Shown: positions 53,216 to 63,891, numbered from the stretch's first letter. The stretch is DNA of 64,000 nucleotides from Aurelia coerulea (GCA_039566865.1 CM076952.1:16202501-16266500); one strand, 5' to 3'. Notes: generated from the sequence alone by a model not told the origin. Program-made: numbers and translations.

Positions 53216-53664
53216 GCATCTTATTCAACGTTGGCAACTTACATAGCTAAATATGAAGAATGCTAATTCAAGCCAACAACCAGGGCATTTTTTAACATAC
53301 TCAGTGGTGGGGGAATTTCCCCACCAGGCCCTATGACTTCCCCCACCACTGACGAGCAAAATGCTATTTTTACCCCCATATGCCTAGGCCACTGTGGGGC
53401 CCTTTCCAAAGAACGAACATAATGCAAATGTGATTAAATGTGCTGGCAAATAGAAACAGATATTCCCTTTTCTATCATCATATGATGTTTTGGTGAAATG
53501 GCTCCACTACTAAGCCTGGAACCCTAAAGACTCAATCCTAAACGATAATTCGGTATCAAAACAGCGTGATCATAATGTCATACACATTTTGCAAAATGTA
53601 ATAAATTGCAAACAACGCAAAAATTTCAATTCCTCATCCTGAAGCTGAATTGCTAATTTCTCTT
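53216..53664. other. Spacer with a 50-bp hairpin at 53302-53351
   Basis: CAGTGGTGGGGGAA at 53302 pairs with TTCCCCCACCACTG ending at 53351. This may be a minimal hAT-like remnant. No target duplication seen. The rest is featureless. Confidence 0.5.
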
Positions 53665-53672
53665 AGCTAATG

Positions 53673-54094
53673 CAGTGTCGTGGCTACGGGGGAGGGGGTA
53701 TGGGGGCAATCGCACTCCCACTTTTGTCGAAAGATGGTCCTCGAGATTCCTTTAAAACCGAAGAGAAAATAGCTGTGTATAGGCTGGGAAAAAATTTTCC
53801 GAGAAATGTCAAATCTTCCATTTTAGCACTAGCAAGCATGATATCGGGAAATGCATTCTAAGCCAAAGTAAAGGATCTTTCTTCAAAAATTTTTCCTCGT
53901 GCTCCGATTCATAGGATAACTGTCACAAAAAAAACTATCAAAGTTTTCTTGTCGCTAATAGCAAGCATGATATTGGGAGATGCATTCTAAGCCAAAGTAA
54001 AGGGCGAGGCCCCAAAAATTTCCTGGGGGCTTCGCCCCCAGACCTCCTCTTACCGATTCCCCCCCCCACTTAATTTACCCTGGCCACGCCACTG
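53673..54094. mobile_element. hAT-like MITE with 8-bp duplication AGCTAATG
   Basis: The left end is CAGTGTCGTGGCTACGGG and the right end CCCTGGCCACGCCACTG. AGCTAATG stands on both sides (53665-53672 and 54095-54102), an exact 8-bp duplication. CAGTGGCGTGGC is a classic hAT-style end. Inside, 'GATGCATTCTAAGCCAAAGT' (first copy GAAATGCATTC) is tandemly duplicated with about 135-bp spacing, and 'TGGGGGCTTCGCCCCCA' forms a hairpin. 422 bp, non-coding. Confidence 0.9.
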
Positions 54095-54102
54095 AGCTAA
54101 TG

Positions 54103-54851
54103 TCCTTGGTAAGAACACATCTTAACCAAAAAGATGCCTTCAAGATACATGTTTGAAACAACCCATCTAGCCCTTGCAACAATACCTAGATTTTTTAGCG
54201 TATATCAACATCTGAAGAACCCTGCACAATTTCTGGTGGTGAGCGTGGGCCCTTTTGAAAAATGCCCCACCACTCAAAAATCCTTAAAAAATGCCCTGCC
54301 AACAACTTAATTAAGATGATACAGAAAAATGAATACCAGTAAATAGTCAATAAAAATACAAAATTGACAAAATTTATGTATAAAATCCACAAATAAGATG
54401 TATGAAGCTATAAGAAGCCGAGCCGAGGTATGTATTGCTTACAAAGTCTGCAGTCACAATCTACATTTTTCCAAAATTTTATTTTATTCTTGAATTGTGT
54501 TGCACAGAATTTGTATCTTTGATTTCCTGTGGAAGGGACTGCCAAATACGCTGCCCATTAGATCGTCTCAGTACCATGATTAACAGTACGTACCTTTGGA
54601 ACCATGAATGTATTTGTTTTTCTCAAATTATAGACAGCACTTCTTTGAAATCTATTCTAGAAACGGGAAAATCGCTTTGTCTCAATCAGATCTGTACCTA
54701 TATGTTTTCAAAAATTCGCCCATGCTATATAGGTAGATATTCCTTCAGCCGGTTCGTGGCCCAGGCCCCTGAGTAGTCAACCCTTTTATCTCTATCTCAA
54801 CGGCTCATACAACGACGGCTCATGAAGTTTCTTAGAGTTTCTTTACATGTG
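54103..54851. other. No recognisable feature
   Basis: The 113-codon frame 54435-54776 (plus), with 11 cysteines, has no motif I can place and lies between MITEs. Probably chance. Confidence 0.4.
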
Positions 54852-55216
54852 TTTTTAATAAGAAACTAAGAATTTGGCCCAGTACTGAAAGTTTCTTAAA
54901 CTTATCAGATTTTGAGTGCTCAGAGTTTCTTACGAGTTTCTTATTGGTTCCATGACAATCTTCATGTTCACTACCTGAGCCCTCGTGAACATTTCAAAAC
55001 AAGGTTTTTTTTAAGCCTTTCCAATGTTTAGACAATACTCAAGTACCTTACGAATGATAGGATACAAGTAAAGTAAAAATGTGTCAAAGAATTTCTTCAT
55101 CAAAATAAATAGTTTCTTAACTTATACTTTCCCTGTACTGGAGTTTCTTAATTTTTTGGCGATCTGAGATTTGAGTTTCTTATGGGCAGTTTCTTATAAA
55201 CAAAATACGTGTACTA
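54852..55216. mobile_element. GTTTCTTA-motif MITE, copy 2 (inverted)
   Basis: The ends are TACATGTGTTTTTAATAAG and ATAAACAAAATACGTGTA. It is the reverse-complement relative of 35525-35911 throughout ('AGTACCTTACGAATGATAGG' region, 'CCATGACAATCTTCATGTTC', 'GGCGATCTGAGATTTGAGTT'). TTTCTTA occurs about ten times. Non-coding. Confidence 0.82.
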
Positions 55217-55301
55217 CTGACGAAGGGTTACGTTTGGTGATTCTATACCATTAGCCTGCGTGCAGCCTCAACACTCCTCGAAAGTATAGACCAGGCTGCT
55301 A

Positions 55302-55378
55302 TACCCTGGGTACCAGAGCCAAAAAATAATACAATAAAAAAAACAAAGAAGGAAATCGAGGCTCTGGTGTCCAGGGTA
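55302..55378. mobile_element. Tiny MITE of 77 bp
   Basis: TACCCTGGGTACCAGAGCC at the left pairs with GGCTCTGGTGTCCAGGGTA at the right, with an A-rich loop. TA at both ends could be the target duplication. Confidence 0.75.
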
Positions 55379-56315
55379 GTGATTCTATGGCGTTTAATAT
55401 ACAGTATCAAACCTTGACAGCCCCAACCCCGGCTCTAAACCTAACCCTCACCGTATCACTAACTCCTCCGCACATTTACGAAGAAAATCTTCTGTGAATA
55501 TACAATTCACCACAATTTGCGTCATAATAACGAATTTACTTAACCTAGAATTTACTCCTTCTGTCAGCAATGGGACATAAAGCGTCCAATTGAAAGGTCT
55601 GCAGCTGTGGCAAATGTTACCACCAACAATACGAAATTCAGAATCCCTTTGTCAATTCAAGACAAAGATAAACATTTGATGCGGGGGAAACTGTCCATGC
55701 AAATTATGCCGCATTTTCATCTCGAACTTGGGCTATATACGATAAATGTTTTTTGATATATACTTTGATGAGTTGTAAATATTTCACCCACGGTTTTCTT
55801 ATGTAAAATTGTATACAAATTTTCAACGTTGGAATTAATTAGCTACTTCCTTTATTTAGCTATCATATGTTTAATCCAACGATAAATACATTGATAACAA
55901 CAATAAATCTTAACATTCATTTATTTCAAAGTGTTAATACATTGGTGTACTTCCACAATTAAAAAAAAATGTACTTACCTCTTCTACGTTGCCGGAACAT
56001 TTCTCTGTACCACTTGATGCTTCACTGCAAATATGTTCTGTGCTCAACACAGCAAAGCCTTAAATGCCCCAAAGTAATTAATAAAAGCTGCATATAAAAT
56101 TCTCACTGCTTTAACCAGGCTTATAGAGCAAACATCGAGACAATGTTATGACAAGAAAAACGCGTAAAGAAAACAAACAAATATTCAAATAAAACCATGG
56201 TGAAAAGAACTGTTCTCCCTACAAGCTGTCTGATTTTCTGGGATAGTAATGTGATAAAGCATTCCCACGATGTACACTAGACAACTTCATAAACATCGAA
56301 TTATGCCAAGGGTCC
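55379..56315. other. No recognisable feature
   Basis: About 930 bp of AT-rich sequence with no paired ends, arrays or credible frames. Confidence 0.5.
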
Positions 56316-56317
56316 AT

Positions 56318-56575
56318 TTAAAGGGGCTCCGTCTCCAAATTTCGTTCGAAACGATGACTTCACAGTTTTTTTAAGTAATCCAACCCAAGCTTTACATCTT
56401 TTTTTCCAAATTGAAAGCACCATTTTGAAGAAAAGTCCTTGTACTTGGATTTTGCACGGTCACTTTTTGATGGCTTGGGTGAAGCCACCAACAAACTGCA
56501 GAAAACAATGGAGAACGATTGACAAATGCAGTGTTTACAGATCTGTTTACAGTTTGGCGACGGAGCCCCTTTAAC
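56318..56575. mobile_element. MITE with TTAAAGGGGCTCCGTC termini
   Basis: TTAAAGGGGCTCCGTCTCC on the left pairs with GGCGACGGAGCCCCTTTAA on the right. The exact duplication (TA or TTAA) is ambiguous because of the symmetric edge. An inner CAAATGCAGTGTTTACAGAT-type sequence is unpaired. Non-coding. Confidence 0.8.
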
Positions 56576-56597
56576 TCATGATATACTTTATTAAATA

Positions 56598-57525
56598 TCG
56601 AGTGTCCAAAAAGAAGTATACATGTTTGGTTGGGTCCTTCAGGAGCGGGCAAGTACTGTAAAATATTTGACACCACGTAAGTCCAAATGAATTCGAAGAA
56701 ATAACCTCTTCTTTTATCACACACTGCGACTTTCCTGCCCAAAACAGCAAGTTTTTTGGGACAAAGGTGAAATTTCAGTATCACTTTGCCACAACAATCA
56801 AATGTTCTAACCTCCTATCTAATCAAAATCCTGAAGCTGACCTACAAGCTGGTTCTCCCTTTGTCCTCACCAAAACGGTTCTGCTTTCGTCCGGAAAATT
56901 TCCAAACAAAAGCCAGGATTCCATTTTTTTACCAAAGCGGTCCTACCTGTCGGGCAACCGGTTTTAGGATACTTGTACTTTAATGCCTACAATTTCCACT
57001 TGCTTTTGAAAACAGTAGCTGGTCGAAACTACTGATTTTTGGGACAAACATCGTCAGTGATAACATCGTGTTAAAATCGTTCGCAAAATTGAAGAAAAAT
57101 AACAGCGGAAATTTGCCATAAAAACGACCAATATTTGGGACAAATTTGGTGCAAAATATTTTCGTACCATCGTTCCCAGTCTGGCATGCCCGCCCTTGGA
57201 TCCTTCAATGACAATTTAGCCTTTTTAATCAATGGTTAATCAATTTCAAAATGCTCCTGGATAGTTAACTTGAACATTGATCCATATTCTGTTTATATTG
57301 GTGCTTTGATTGTTAAAATATTAATGTTGATAGTTCAAATTTGCTGTCACCTCCAAACCAGCGATTTTGAGAAAAATGTAGATCATATTATATTCAGCTT
57401 GCTAGAAGTGACAGACTAAAGCTCTGGTTTGACGTGGCGGCAAATTATCAATTAAAGTTTCAAAGAGGATGGTCTAACATTTGGGACGCACTTTGCTGGT
57501 CTTAACACAAAAAACGCTGTAAACA
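56598..57525. mobile_element. Mariner-like foldback, left end kept, carrying a hAT-like insert
   Basis: After TA (56596-56597) the left end reads TCGAGTGTCCAAAAAGAAGT, a mutated CCGGGTGTCCCAAA, then ATGTTTGGTTG as in 12121-12706. It is interrupted at 56640 and resumes at about 57199 with 'GTTAACTTGAACATTGATCC', matching the same family. The foldback part 'CTAAAGCTCTGGTTTGACG' near 57418 is also kept. The right terminus is missing. Confidence 0.75.
56640..57198. mobile_element. hAT-like MITE with GGACAAAGGT motifs, copy 2
   Basis: The ends are CAGGAGCGGGCAAG and CATGCCCGCCCTTG, homologous to 26532-27235 throughout ('CTTTCCTGCCCAAAACA', 'TTTGGGACAAAGGTGAAATT', 'CGGTTTTAGGATAC'). GGTCCTT and GATCCTT flank it (one mismatch in 7). 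It is inserted in a mariner-like element. Motif copies have decayed more than in copy 1. Confidence 0.75.
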
Positions 57526-58096
57526 ATTAAGATATGCCAAATGGGCCAAATGTTCATGGTATAGAACTACAACAAAATCCCTACAGTTGACAGTTCCCTT
57601 CAAACCATTCCACTAGTAAAAGAGGCAATAGTGACACTCTTTAACACACTTGGAGCCTATGATCTAATTATGGCGACAAATTCTCTGCTGATCTTGTTAA
57701 CTGACGAGGACAAGGTTTCCCAAAGATTCTTGTCATCTATCCCAGAGAATGTTTGATAAAGAATAACTCACCTTGATGGATCTATATCAGCTAATTAATA
57801 AGTTCAACGGCCGCGAAAGAACTTCTGTTGATCAACATATTTTTTCCAGACATGCGGCTGAATCAGGAAGATGTCAACACATCTGCGAACAAATAATTTG
57901 CCGCTCCGGAGGCGCAAAGAAAGCTAGCGACGCGACAGTGCTTCTTGGTTAGGACACAAGGTCACAGTAAAGGAATACGGTCTCATGAATTCAAAAACGA
58001 ACTACATTAATTCTGTTTTTAACTCATGCTCAAAGTCGACAAATTACACCAATTTCCATGTATTTGCAAATTTTCGCCAGTCCATTTTAACTTCTA
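57526..58096. other. No recognisable feature
   Basis: Ordinary AT-rich spacer. Confidence 0.5.
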
Positions 58097-58680
58097 TTAA
58101 CCCTATTTTGGCTGGGGGGATTTCCCCCACTCCCAAGTAGACTTTTTATAACTTTGTAAGAAGAAAGATCATGGCCATTACACTTTTCGACCTCTTGCAG
58201 TAAACTATTGTGCAATTGCTCCTAAAGTTTCACCAACATGTTTTGACAATTGAGGGAGAGGGGAACAATTTTTGATGACTGACCCTGTTAAAATCACAAA
58301 TTCTCACATCTAAAATTTTTGCGAAAAGAGACAAAACTAAAATTATTTGAAAATTAATTTTGACGGGTAGTATTCTTTGATGTAGTCTATCGTAATTCTC
58401 AAGTATGGATGGAAATATTGCGCCAAATGTGATTTCATCATTGTTTTCCTGATCTTTTGGCCTATTTTCCCACTTTTCTTGACCATACGAAGAAAAACGT
58501 CGACGAAAGCAAGAATGATGACTAATTCTAGGTACATCTTTATGTTTTTAAAAATCATATGTCTGGAGCCATTAGCACACCAAATCTGGTTAATCCAGTA
58601 AGGTAGGAGGGGTTTTTGGGAGGGGTCTCCCAGCCAAAATAGGACCTGTCAGATATACCAACCAGCACTACAGGGTTTAA
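58097..58680. mobile_element. TTAA-flanked G-run element, copy 2 of the 16720 type
   Basis: TTAA at both borders (58097-58100 and 58677-58680), CCCTATTTTGGCTGGGGGG on the left and CCCAGCCAAAATAGGACCTG on the right. Homologous end to end with 16720-17317 in the same orientation, with about a quarter of positions changed by eye. The TGACGTCA site of other members is only weakly represented (AATGATGACTAA). Non-coding. Confidence 0.8.
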
Positions 58681-58989
58681 CTGTTTTTATAGCTCGACCA
58701 TAATCATGCCTTGATAGCTCAAGGCTTACAAACGTCTCCCATCTTTCTGACTCACCTACGGTTAAACTAGACTGACTACACGTTCGCGGTTATTGCTATT
58801 TATAGACTGATGGACGCTATAACTACAGCCAAACTGGAGCGACAACATTAACATCAATTCATTTCAGCAAGATGAGCGTAAGTCGAAGGTTGTGTAGTGA
58901 GGTTAGGGTTAAACTTGTTATGGCTGCCTAACTTTATACTATTTTAACTCAATTTTCACCCCATGCTCTAAAATGATACAAGCATTACT
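58681..58989. repeat. Dispersed repeat relic (possible SINE-like)
   Basis: The sequence around 58740-58870 contains the reverse complements of blocks near 18180-18480 (GGACGCTATAACTAC, TGGAGCGACAACA, CAATGAAAT-type). No promoter boxes were identified, so the class is open. Confidence 0.4.
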
Positions 58990-59446
58990 GGCCCGTCGGA
59001 ACGAAATTCATATTGGGGGGGGGAGGGGGGTGAAACTTGATGTAAGCGCAGCAAGTAAAAACGGCGGTTGGGGGGCTTGCCCCGGGAAAATTTTTCAGAA
59101 CCACACCCTTTACATCGTTGGAAAACGCCCCGCTTTTTAAGACCTTGCCTTTTAAAGAAGTAAAGGATCACAAATGATAGGGGTCTTTCCTGGAAAATTC
59201 AGAAAATAGGGCTTCAATTTCACGAGGATATAAATTATTTTTGAATTGCATAATAATATGAAAGTGATAGCTTGATACATTCTGTTAACTTCCTCAAATA
59301 GAGATCAGATTCAATCTTCATTTCCAATAGCTTGGCTTTCACAGCCCTTTTCACGTACATAAGTGAACGAACTTCAGCAAACTATTAGGGAGGGGCTGAA
59401 GCCCCCCCCCCCTAGCCCCCCCCTAGCACCCCGGTTCCGACGGGCC
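58990..59446. mobile_element. TIR element with GGCCCGTCGGAAC ends
   Basis: GGCCCGTCGGAAC at 58990 and GTTCCGACGGGCC ending at 59446 are exact inverted repeats. Next to them are G runs on the left and C runs with CTAGCC on the right. The inside has GGCTTGCCCCGGGAAAATTT, wording shared with the hAT-like element at 53673. No target duplication was recognised. Confidence 0.75.
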
Positions 59447-59550
59447 TGATCATCTCATCACCTATTCACAGTTTCAAAAATCGTTTGCGTGTGCAATTTG
59501 CAGCTAAAACATAATGTAATGTGTGAGCGTTTCAAACAAAAACTATTGTA

Positions 59551-59845
59551 CCGGGTGAATAAAAGAAAACTGATACGTTTGGCGGTCGATGCAGGGGTGG
59601 CGCCAGAAATCTTCCGACAGGGGGGCTGGAACTTCCGACAGGGGGGCTAAAATGGCTAGAAAATGCAGTTTTCGTACGTTATTTTGCCAAATTTCCTCCG
59701 ACAATAACCCAAAATTTCCTCCGACGGGGGGGCTAGATGCTTCCGACGGGGGGGCTGTAGCCCCCCTAGCCCTCCCCTGGCGCCACCCCTGGGTCGATGT
59801 GATAAAGAACATAGCCCTGAAGCCTGTTCAGTTTTCTATTTAAAC
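59551..59845. mobile_element. Mariner-like remnant carrying a hAT-like MITE
   Basis: After TA, CCGGGTGAATAAAAGAAAAC begins at 59551; the inverted partner TTCAGTTTTCTATTTAAAC is near 59828-59846, with the last few bases of the right terminus altered. Between them sits the 59592-59791 insertion. Confidence 0.6.
59592..59791. mobile_element. hAT-like MITE, exactly 200 bp, TSD GGTCGATG
   Basis: CAGGGGTGGCGCCAG and CTGGCGCCACCCCTG form exact 15-bp TIRs; GGTCGATG is present on both sides (59584-59591 and 59792-59799), an exact 8-bp duplication. The inside has repeated CTTCCGACAGGGGGGCT and TCCGACGGGGGGGCT units in both halves. CAGGGGTGG is a classic hAT-type start. The perfect TIR and TSD suggest a young insertion. 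Confidence 0.95.
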
Positions 59846-60185
59846 TATCTCACAAGATTTGATTACACGCAGCAACATCTTTTGGGACACTCCCCTCCCC
59901 CCCGTACTAAAAATAAAATCAAAACTACATAAACTACCAAAATATCCAAAAATTATTGGCGATTCTGCGATTCAGTAACAGCCAAGCTTGCAAATCATCT
60001 ACAGTTGGTTACAATCTCCATTACACGATAATAATTGATAAATTGATAATGATCAGCAATAACTGGAAATTCGTTATCATACAGTTCAAGACTACAATAA
60101 ATGAATCGTTCTTTGCATATCAAACTGGACTTAGACAAATGTCAAATACACATATAGCGACATAGTAAATTTACAAGCCCCTAAG
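59846..60185. other. No recognisable feature
   Basis: 'TTTTGGGACACTCCCC' at 59880 is a near-match to the mariner-like right end but is followed by a C run and cannot be paired with confidence. Confidence 0.45.
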
Positions 60186-60721
60186 TTAAGGTGGATCTGC
60201 GTTACCGAAAATTTTTAACTTCAGGTACCAGCGGTGAGGTTGCTCACTACCTTACTTTTGCTTCAAATACCAGTATGGTACCAAGTAAACGTAACTTCAA
60301 AAAACAAAAACAATAGGTTAAGGTGGTTTGCTATTGACAAAAAATTTGCATTGATTTATACAGATATCGTGTCGTGTCGCTCATGAACAAACAAGGGAAA
60401 AGATCCACTAAAACTGTTTTGGAAACTTGCTTGACTTTCTCACGCAGATTAAGAAATCTTACATTCAAGCTAAACAATATAGCAAGATTAAAAGATGTAC
60501 TAAGCTACAAATCTTTCCTCCTCTTATCACCATTCCGACAAAGTATTTACATGAGCGATAGGAAACCAAGTGTGTGAAAGTTTTATTGGTAGCGAGCAAC
60601 CTTAAACAATTGTTTTTGTGTGTTTTTACGTAATTTTGACCAGGTACTGAGCCACCTTATCGCTTCTTCGTAATTTTGAAATTTTCGGTAGTGAGCCACC
60701 TTAAGTGCAGATCCACCTTAA
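60186..60721. mobile_element. TTAAGGTGG foldback element, nested TIRs
   Basis: TTAAGGTGGATCTGC at 60186 pairs with GCAGATCCACCTTAA ending at 60721. A second pair, TTAAGGTGG(TTTGC) near 60318 and GAGCCACCTTAAG near 60684-60696, lies inside the first. TTAA may be the duplication. The inside also repeats 'ACGTAATTTTGA' type and 'GGTACCA' type words. Non-coding. Confidence 0.82.
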
Positions 60722-60741
60722 TAGTAAACCCCTAAAGGAAA

Positions 60742-61295
60742 AAAGTTTCTTACCAGTTCCTCTGAGCAAGGGTGTTAGGACACGGATATTTTAATTTCGC
60801 ATTTATTTACCTTGTTTTGATCTTCGTCTTGTTTTCTTGTCTTGTTTTGTTCTCGGTTCTGTTTCCTCTTGCTGATGTAAATGCCTCGTGTTATTTGAAT
60901 ATATCTTCCTTGTATTCCTGTGTCTTAGCGCGCCTTCGTAGAAGAAAGATTTTTAAACCACAATGCGATAACAGAACAGAGAAGAAAACAACACAAGTAA
61001 ACAAGACGAAGATCAAAACAAGGTAAATAAATACGTAATTAAAATATCCGTGTCCTAACACCCTTGCTCTGAGTACTCAGAGTTTCATAGCAATCATGTT
61101 TAACATTTCAGCAACGAAGTCTTTTAAAGCCTTTCAACAATACTCAAATAGTAATATGATACGGGGAAAGAGTGGATATAAAGAGAAAATATACCAAGGA
61201 CTTCCTTGATCAAAATAAATAGTTGCTTAAAATGTGTTTCCCCAGTAATGGAGTTTCTTGCATTTATATCTGAGATTTTCCTCTAAAGAAATGGT
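60742..61295. mobile_element. GTTTCTTA-motif MITE, partial copy 3, split by a hAT-like foldback
   Basis: GTTTCTTACCAGTTCCTCTGAG at the left (given here in two parts: GTTTCTTACC, AGTTCCTCTGAG) joins, after the insert, TACTCAGAGTTTCATAGC and the body matching 54905-55150. The family's outer ends are not clear. Confidence 0.6.
60767..61066. mobile_element. Foldback MITE, exactly 300 bp, TSD CTCTGAG
   Basis: Arms of about 108 bp: CAAGGGTGTTAGGACACGGA on the left, TCCGTGTCCTAACACCCTTG on the right, continuing with TTTACCTTGTTTTGATCTTC and its inverse with very few mismatches. CTCTGAG stands on both sides (60760-60766 and 61067-61073). A 7-8 bp duplication with a CAAGGGTG start suits hAT-like elements. 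Inserted in a GTTTCTTA MITE. Confidence 0.9.
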
Positions 61296-61553
61296 TCCAT
61301 TACTCGACGCAGTTTTCGAGTTCTGTACCAAGAGGATACTTCCAAAGTAGTAATAAAGTTTCGCTAACTTGATACATAACCTTGATACTTTGGATGGGCA
61401 GTGAAAAACGACCTTCCTTGAAATCTTGATTAAATTTGCCATCATCTTTCAGTTTTCAAAGAATCTACGTAATTGTATCAACCGATTTTACACCAATTTT
61501 TTTTTGTTTTTCTTTCCTTTGTTTATGATTCAAATTCAAATTCAATTCTGACG
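61296..61553. other. No recognisable feature
   Basis: Short spacer. 'CTTTGGATGGGCAGTGAAAA' and 'TTTGCCATCATCTTTCAGTT' recur (inverted context unchanged) at 63925-63995, just beyond the far end of the next element, so the flanks of that element resemble each other. Confidence 0.45.
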
Positions 61554-61642
61554 TACCAGGTGCGCCAAAATAAACTATCCACTTTTGGCAGTCCACGATA
61601 AATCGGACACTAGACCGGCTTTGAAAATTTACGACTTAGATA

Positions 61643-62373
61643 ACTCTGCTTTCCGCTCTAGTGCACAGCAAGATGCCGTTTAGCCAAACCTCTCTCCCCA
61701 GAAAACAGTTCATTTCTCCAAAATTATGCGGCCTATCGAAAAGCGGTAAAAGGATGTTGTTTTGTAAAAGTCCAAAGGTAAAGTAAAGGGTAAAAGTCAG
61801 TAACTTTTAATCAATAGATGCAAATGATATTTTTACGAGCGCATTAAGAATGTCTATGGAGACTTGGGTATGGTATTACCAACAGATTGACGTTTGATTC
61901 GTTTGCCAATAGAAACATTTCTGAAAATCATTTAAAGCCTGAGATGTTGCAAGCGTGCTTCATAGCATGGTAATCTGTTGACCGAGGTTTCTCCCTTTCG
62001 CTGTCAACAAGTAAACAGAAACGTAAAATTCGATTACAGGAAATCTAGCCGCGTTTTTTCAATCAAACTTAGGACAGTTGTAGATCAACTACGTAACTAA
62101 AGATGAAGCGAAAAAATTGGACACTTTTCTAGTAGTGTTGGAGATAAACCACTTTTCTTAAATCAACAAAATGATTTTAACTAGGATTTGCGAAGCCAGC
62201 ATTGACCGAAATATTGCGATTTATGCATCTTTCGATTGCCCAGACTATATAGAACAACATCCTTTTTACCGCCTTTCGATAGGCCGAATAAAAGTGGAGA
62301 AATTGACTTTTTTCTGAGGTAGAGTGGTTTTGCGAAAAGGCATCTCGCTGTGCACTAGAGCGGAAAGCAGAGG
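61643..62373. mobile_element. Nested foldback MITE, TA-flanked
   Basis: The ends are ACTCTGCTTTCCGCTCTAGT and ACTAGAGCGGAAAGCAGAGG, with TA outside both. Arms continue with GCACAGCAAGATGCC and 'CCTATCGAAAAGCGGTAAAA' against 'TTTTTACCGCCTTTCGATAG'. The 731-bp element interrupts the left arm of the larger element. Non-coding. Confidence 0.85.
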
Positions 62374-63013
62374 TACCTTAATCTTTGTCAAAAAAACCCT
62401 GAATTAGATGCTAGAATGTTCTCCAAATTTTTTTGCTTTCAGGGTTTAGATCTATAAGGGAGTTTCTTAAATTATCGTTTTCGAAAGCACTGAAAACGAT
62501 CCAAAAACGTCGATCAAATTTTCTAAAGATTCGACATGAATGGACAAAGAGAAAACTTTTTCGTGATGATGTGGGATTTAGAAATCGATCAACTGTAATC
62601 TGCTGTTGCACGAGCACTAGTTTTGTCTTTGGAGAAAAGTGAAAATACTTTCAGTGATACAAAGAAATATTTTTCCTTTTGTAAATTCAATTGAATTTAT
62701 GCAGGTTGCATTCTTGTGTCAAGGGAGTTAAAATGACAAACACGTAAGCGTCATGATGCCAAGCAAGCATGGAATTTCGTTAAATTTATGATACAAAGAA
62801 TGGCTTGGCGCGGCAATTTATAGCAAATATTACGGGATTTCGCAACAAGCCAGTTGTCGAACTAATGCTCGTGCAGGAGTTTACATTAATCAATTTCTAA
62901 ATCCCTAAACCACCCCGAAAAAGAAAAGATGCCTCTTTGTCCATTGAAACCGAGTCTTTAGACAATTTGATCGACATTTTTTATCGTTTTCAGTGTTATC
63001 GAAAACGAAAACC

Positions 63014-63715
63014 TTAACCCTAACAGGCCTAGGGTATTTGATGCTCTAGGAAGACTGGGGGGGGGCTGATTCAGCCCCCCTGTTTTATTTCCGTTCTGAA
63101 CGATGCAGAGACTTGAAACTTGGCATGTGCATAGTACATCATGAGCTGAACCCAAAAATGAAATCTATTTTTATTTCTGTCACTTGACGTGCTCATGACG
63201 TCACAATATAGATTTTCAAAGTCAATAGGGTTCAGTACTAAAAATTTTAAATCGTTGATTGTGAGAAAACGAAAGGCAATAAGGACATGGGTCCAATATT
63301 AGTGTATTCTATGTTTGAATAGCTTTTGCTTTGCAAAGGAAAATTTGTAAAAAGTGATGACGTCATCACACAGGAATTCGAAGAATGTGCGCATGCGTAC
63401 AACCAAAATCCGCATAATCATACGTTTAAATTACAAACAAATCATGCAGTTGGATAGATGATCAAACTTACCGTATATTCCTCCAATTTCATTCTTTTCC
63501 TGCATTTGCTGTAGAATTTATATGCATTTATTGAAATTTTGCACAGACATCTCTCAAAAACTGATCGCATTTACCCCCTGGAATGTATTTAATGTTTCTA
63601 AAAAGTTCATTTTTGATTATAAGAAGGATAAAAACTAAAAGTCAGAAAGTTTCAGCGTTCTAAGTGCACTTGGTAAAAATCCACAGAAGAAAAGACGCTA
63701 GGGGGGGGGGTTTAA
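63014..63715. mobile_element. Nested TTAA-flanked G-run element with two TGACGTCA sites
   Basis: TTAA at 63014-63017 followed by CCCTAAC, and a G run followed by TTTAAA (TTAA at 63712-63715). Near the left end the hairpin GGGGGGGGGCTGATTCAGCC plus C run is present. TGACGTCA occurs at 63196-63203 and 63358-63365. The paralogous host sequence at about 43985-44040 lacks it (CGAAAATTTTAAGAAACTC), giving a filled/empty pair. 702 bp with both TTAAs, non-coding. Confidence 0.82.
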
Positions 63716-63891
63716 AATTAATTAATTTAAAAGAAAATTAGCTCTAAAACCTGAAAACAAAAACCTGCAAAATGTCCTGAATCTAGTTCACGCTGTTTGC
63801 TAAAGATTACGTCATAAATCTTCAAAATCGATCAGTGTACGATTTATCGTGGACTGTCAAAAGAGGATGGTTTATTTTGGTACACCCGGTA

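Larger units (their letters stand above)
61556..63889. mobile_element. Large mariner-like foldback containing two other elements
   Basis: The left end is CCAGGTGCGCCAAAATAAAC and the right end GTTTATTTTGGTACACCCGG in style (one or two mismatches), flanked by TA (61554-61555 and 63890-63891). The inner arms pair over more than 300 bp around 62450-62640 and 62660-63010 ('CGATCAAATTTTCTAAAGA', GATTGATTAATGTAAAC-type). Two insertions account for about 1.4 kb: 61643-62373 and 63014-63715. Without them the element is about 0.9 kb. Its right half is paralogous to 43654-44177. No transposase frame. Confidence 0.88.

Noticed and set aside
53302..53351. Intrinsic terminator-like hairpin
   Set aside because: This is a eukaryotic repeat-rich region. 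The symmetric CAGTGGTGGGGGAA arms fit a transposon remnant better and no T run follows.
56392..56784. 130-aa minus-strand frame
   Set aside because: It crosses three different MITEs, so it cannot be a gene in its own right.
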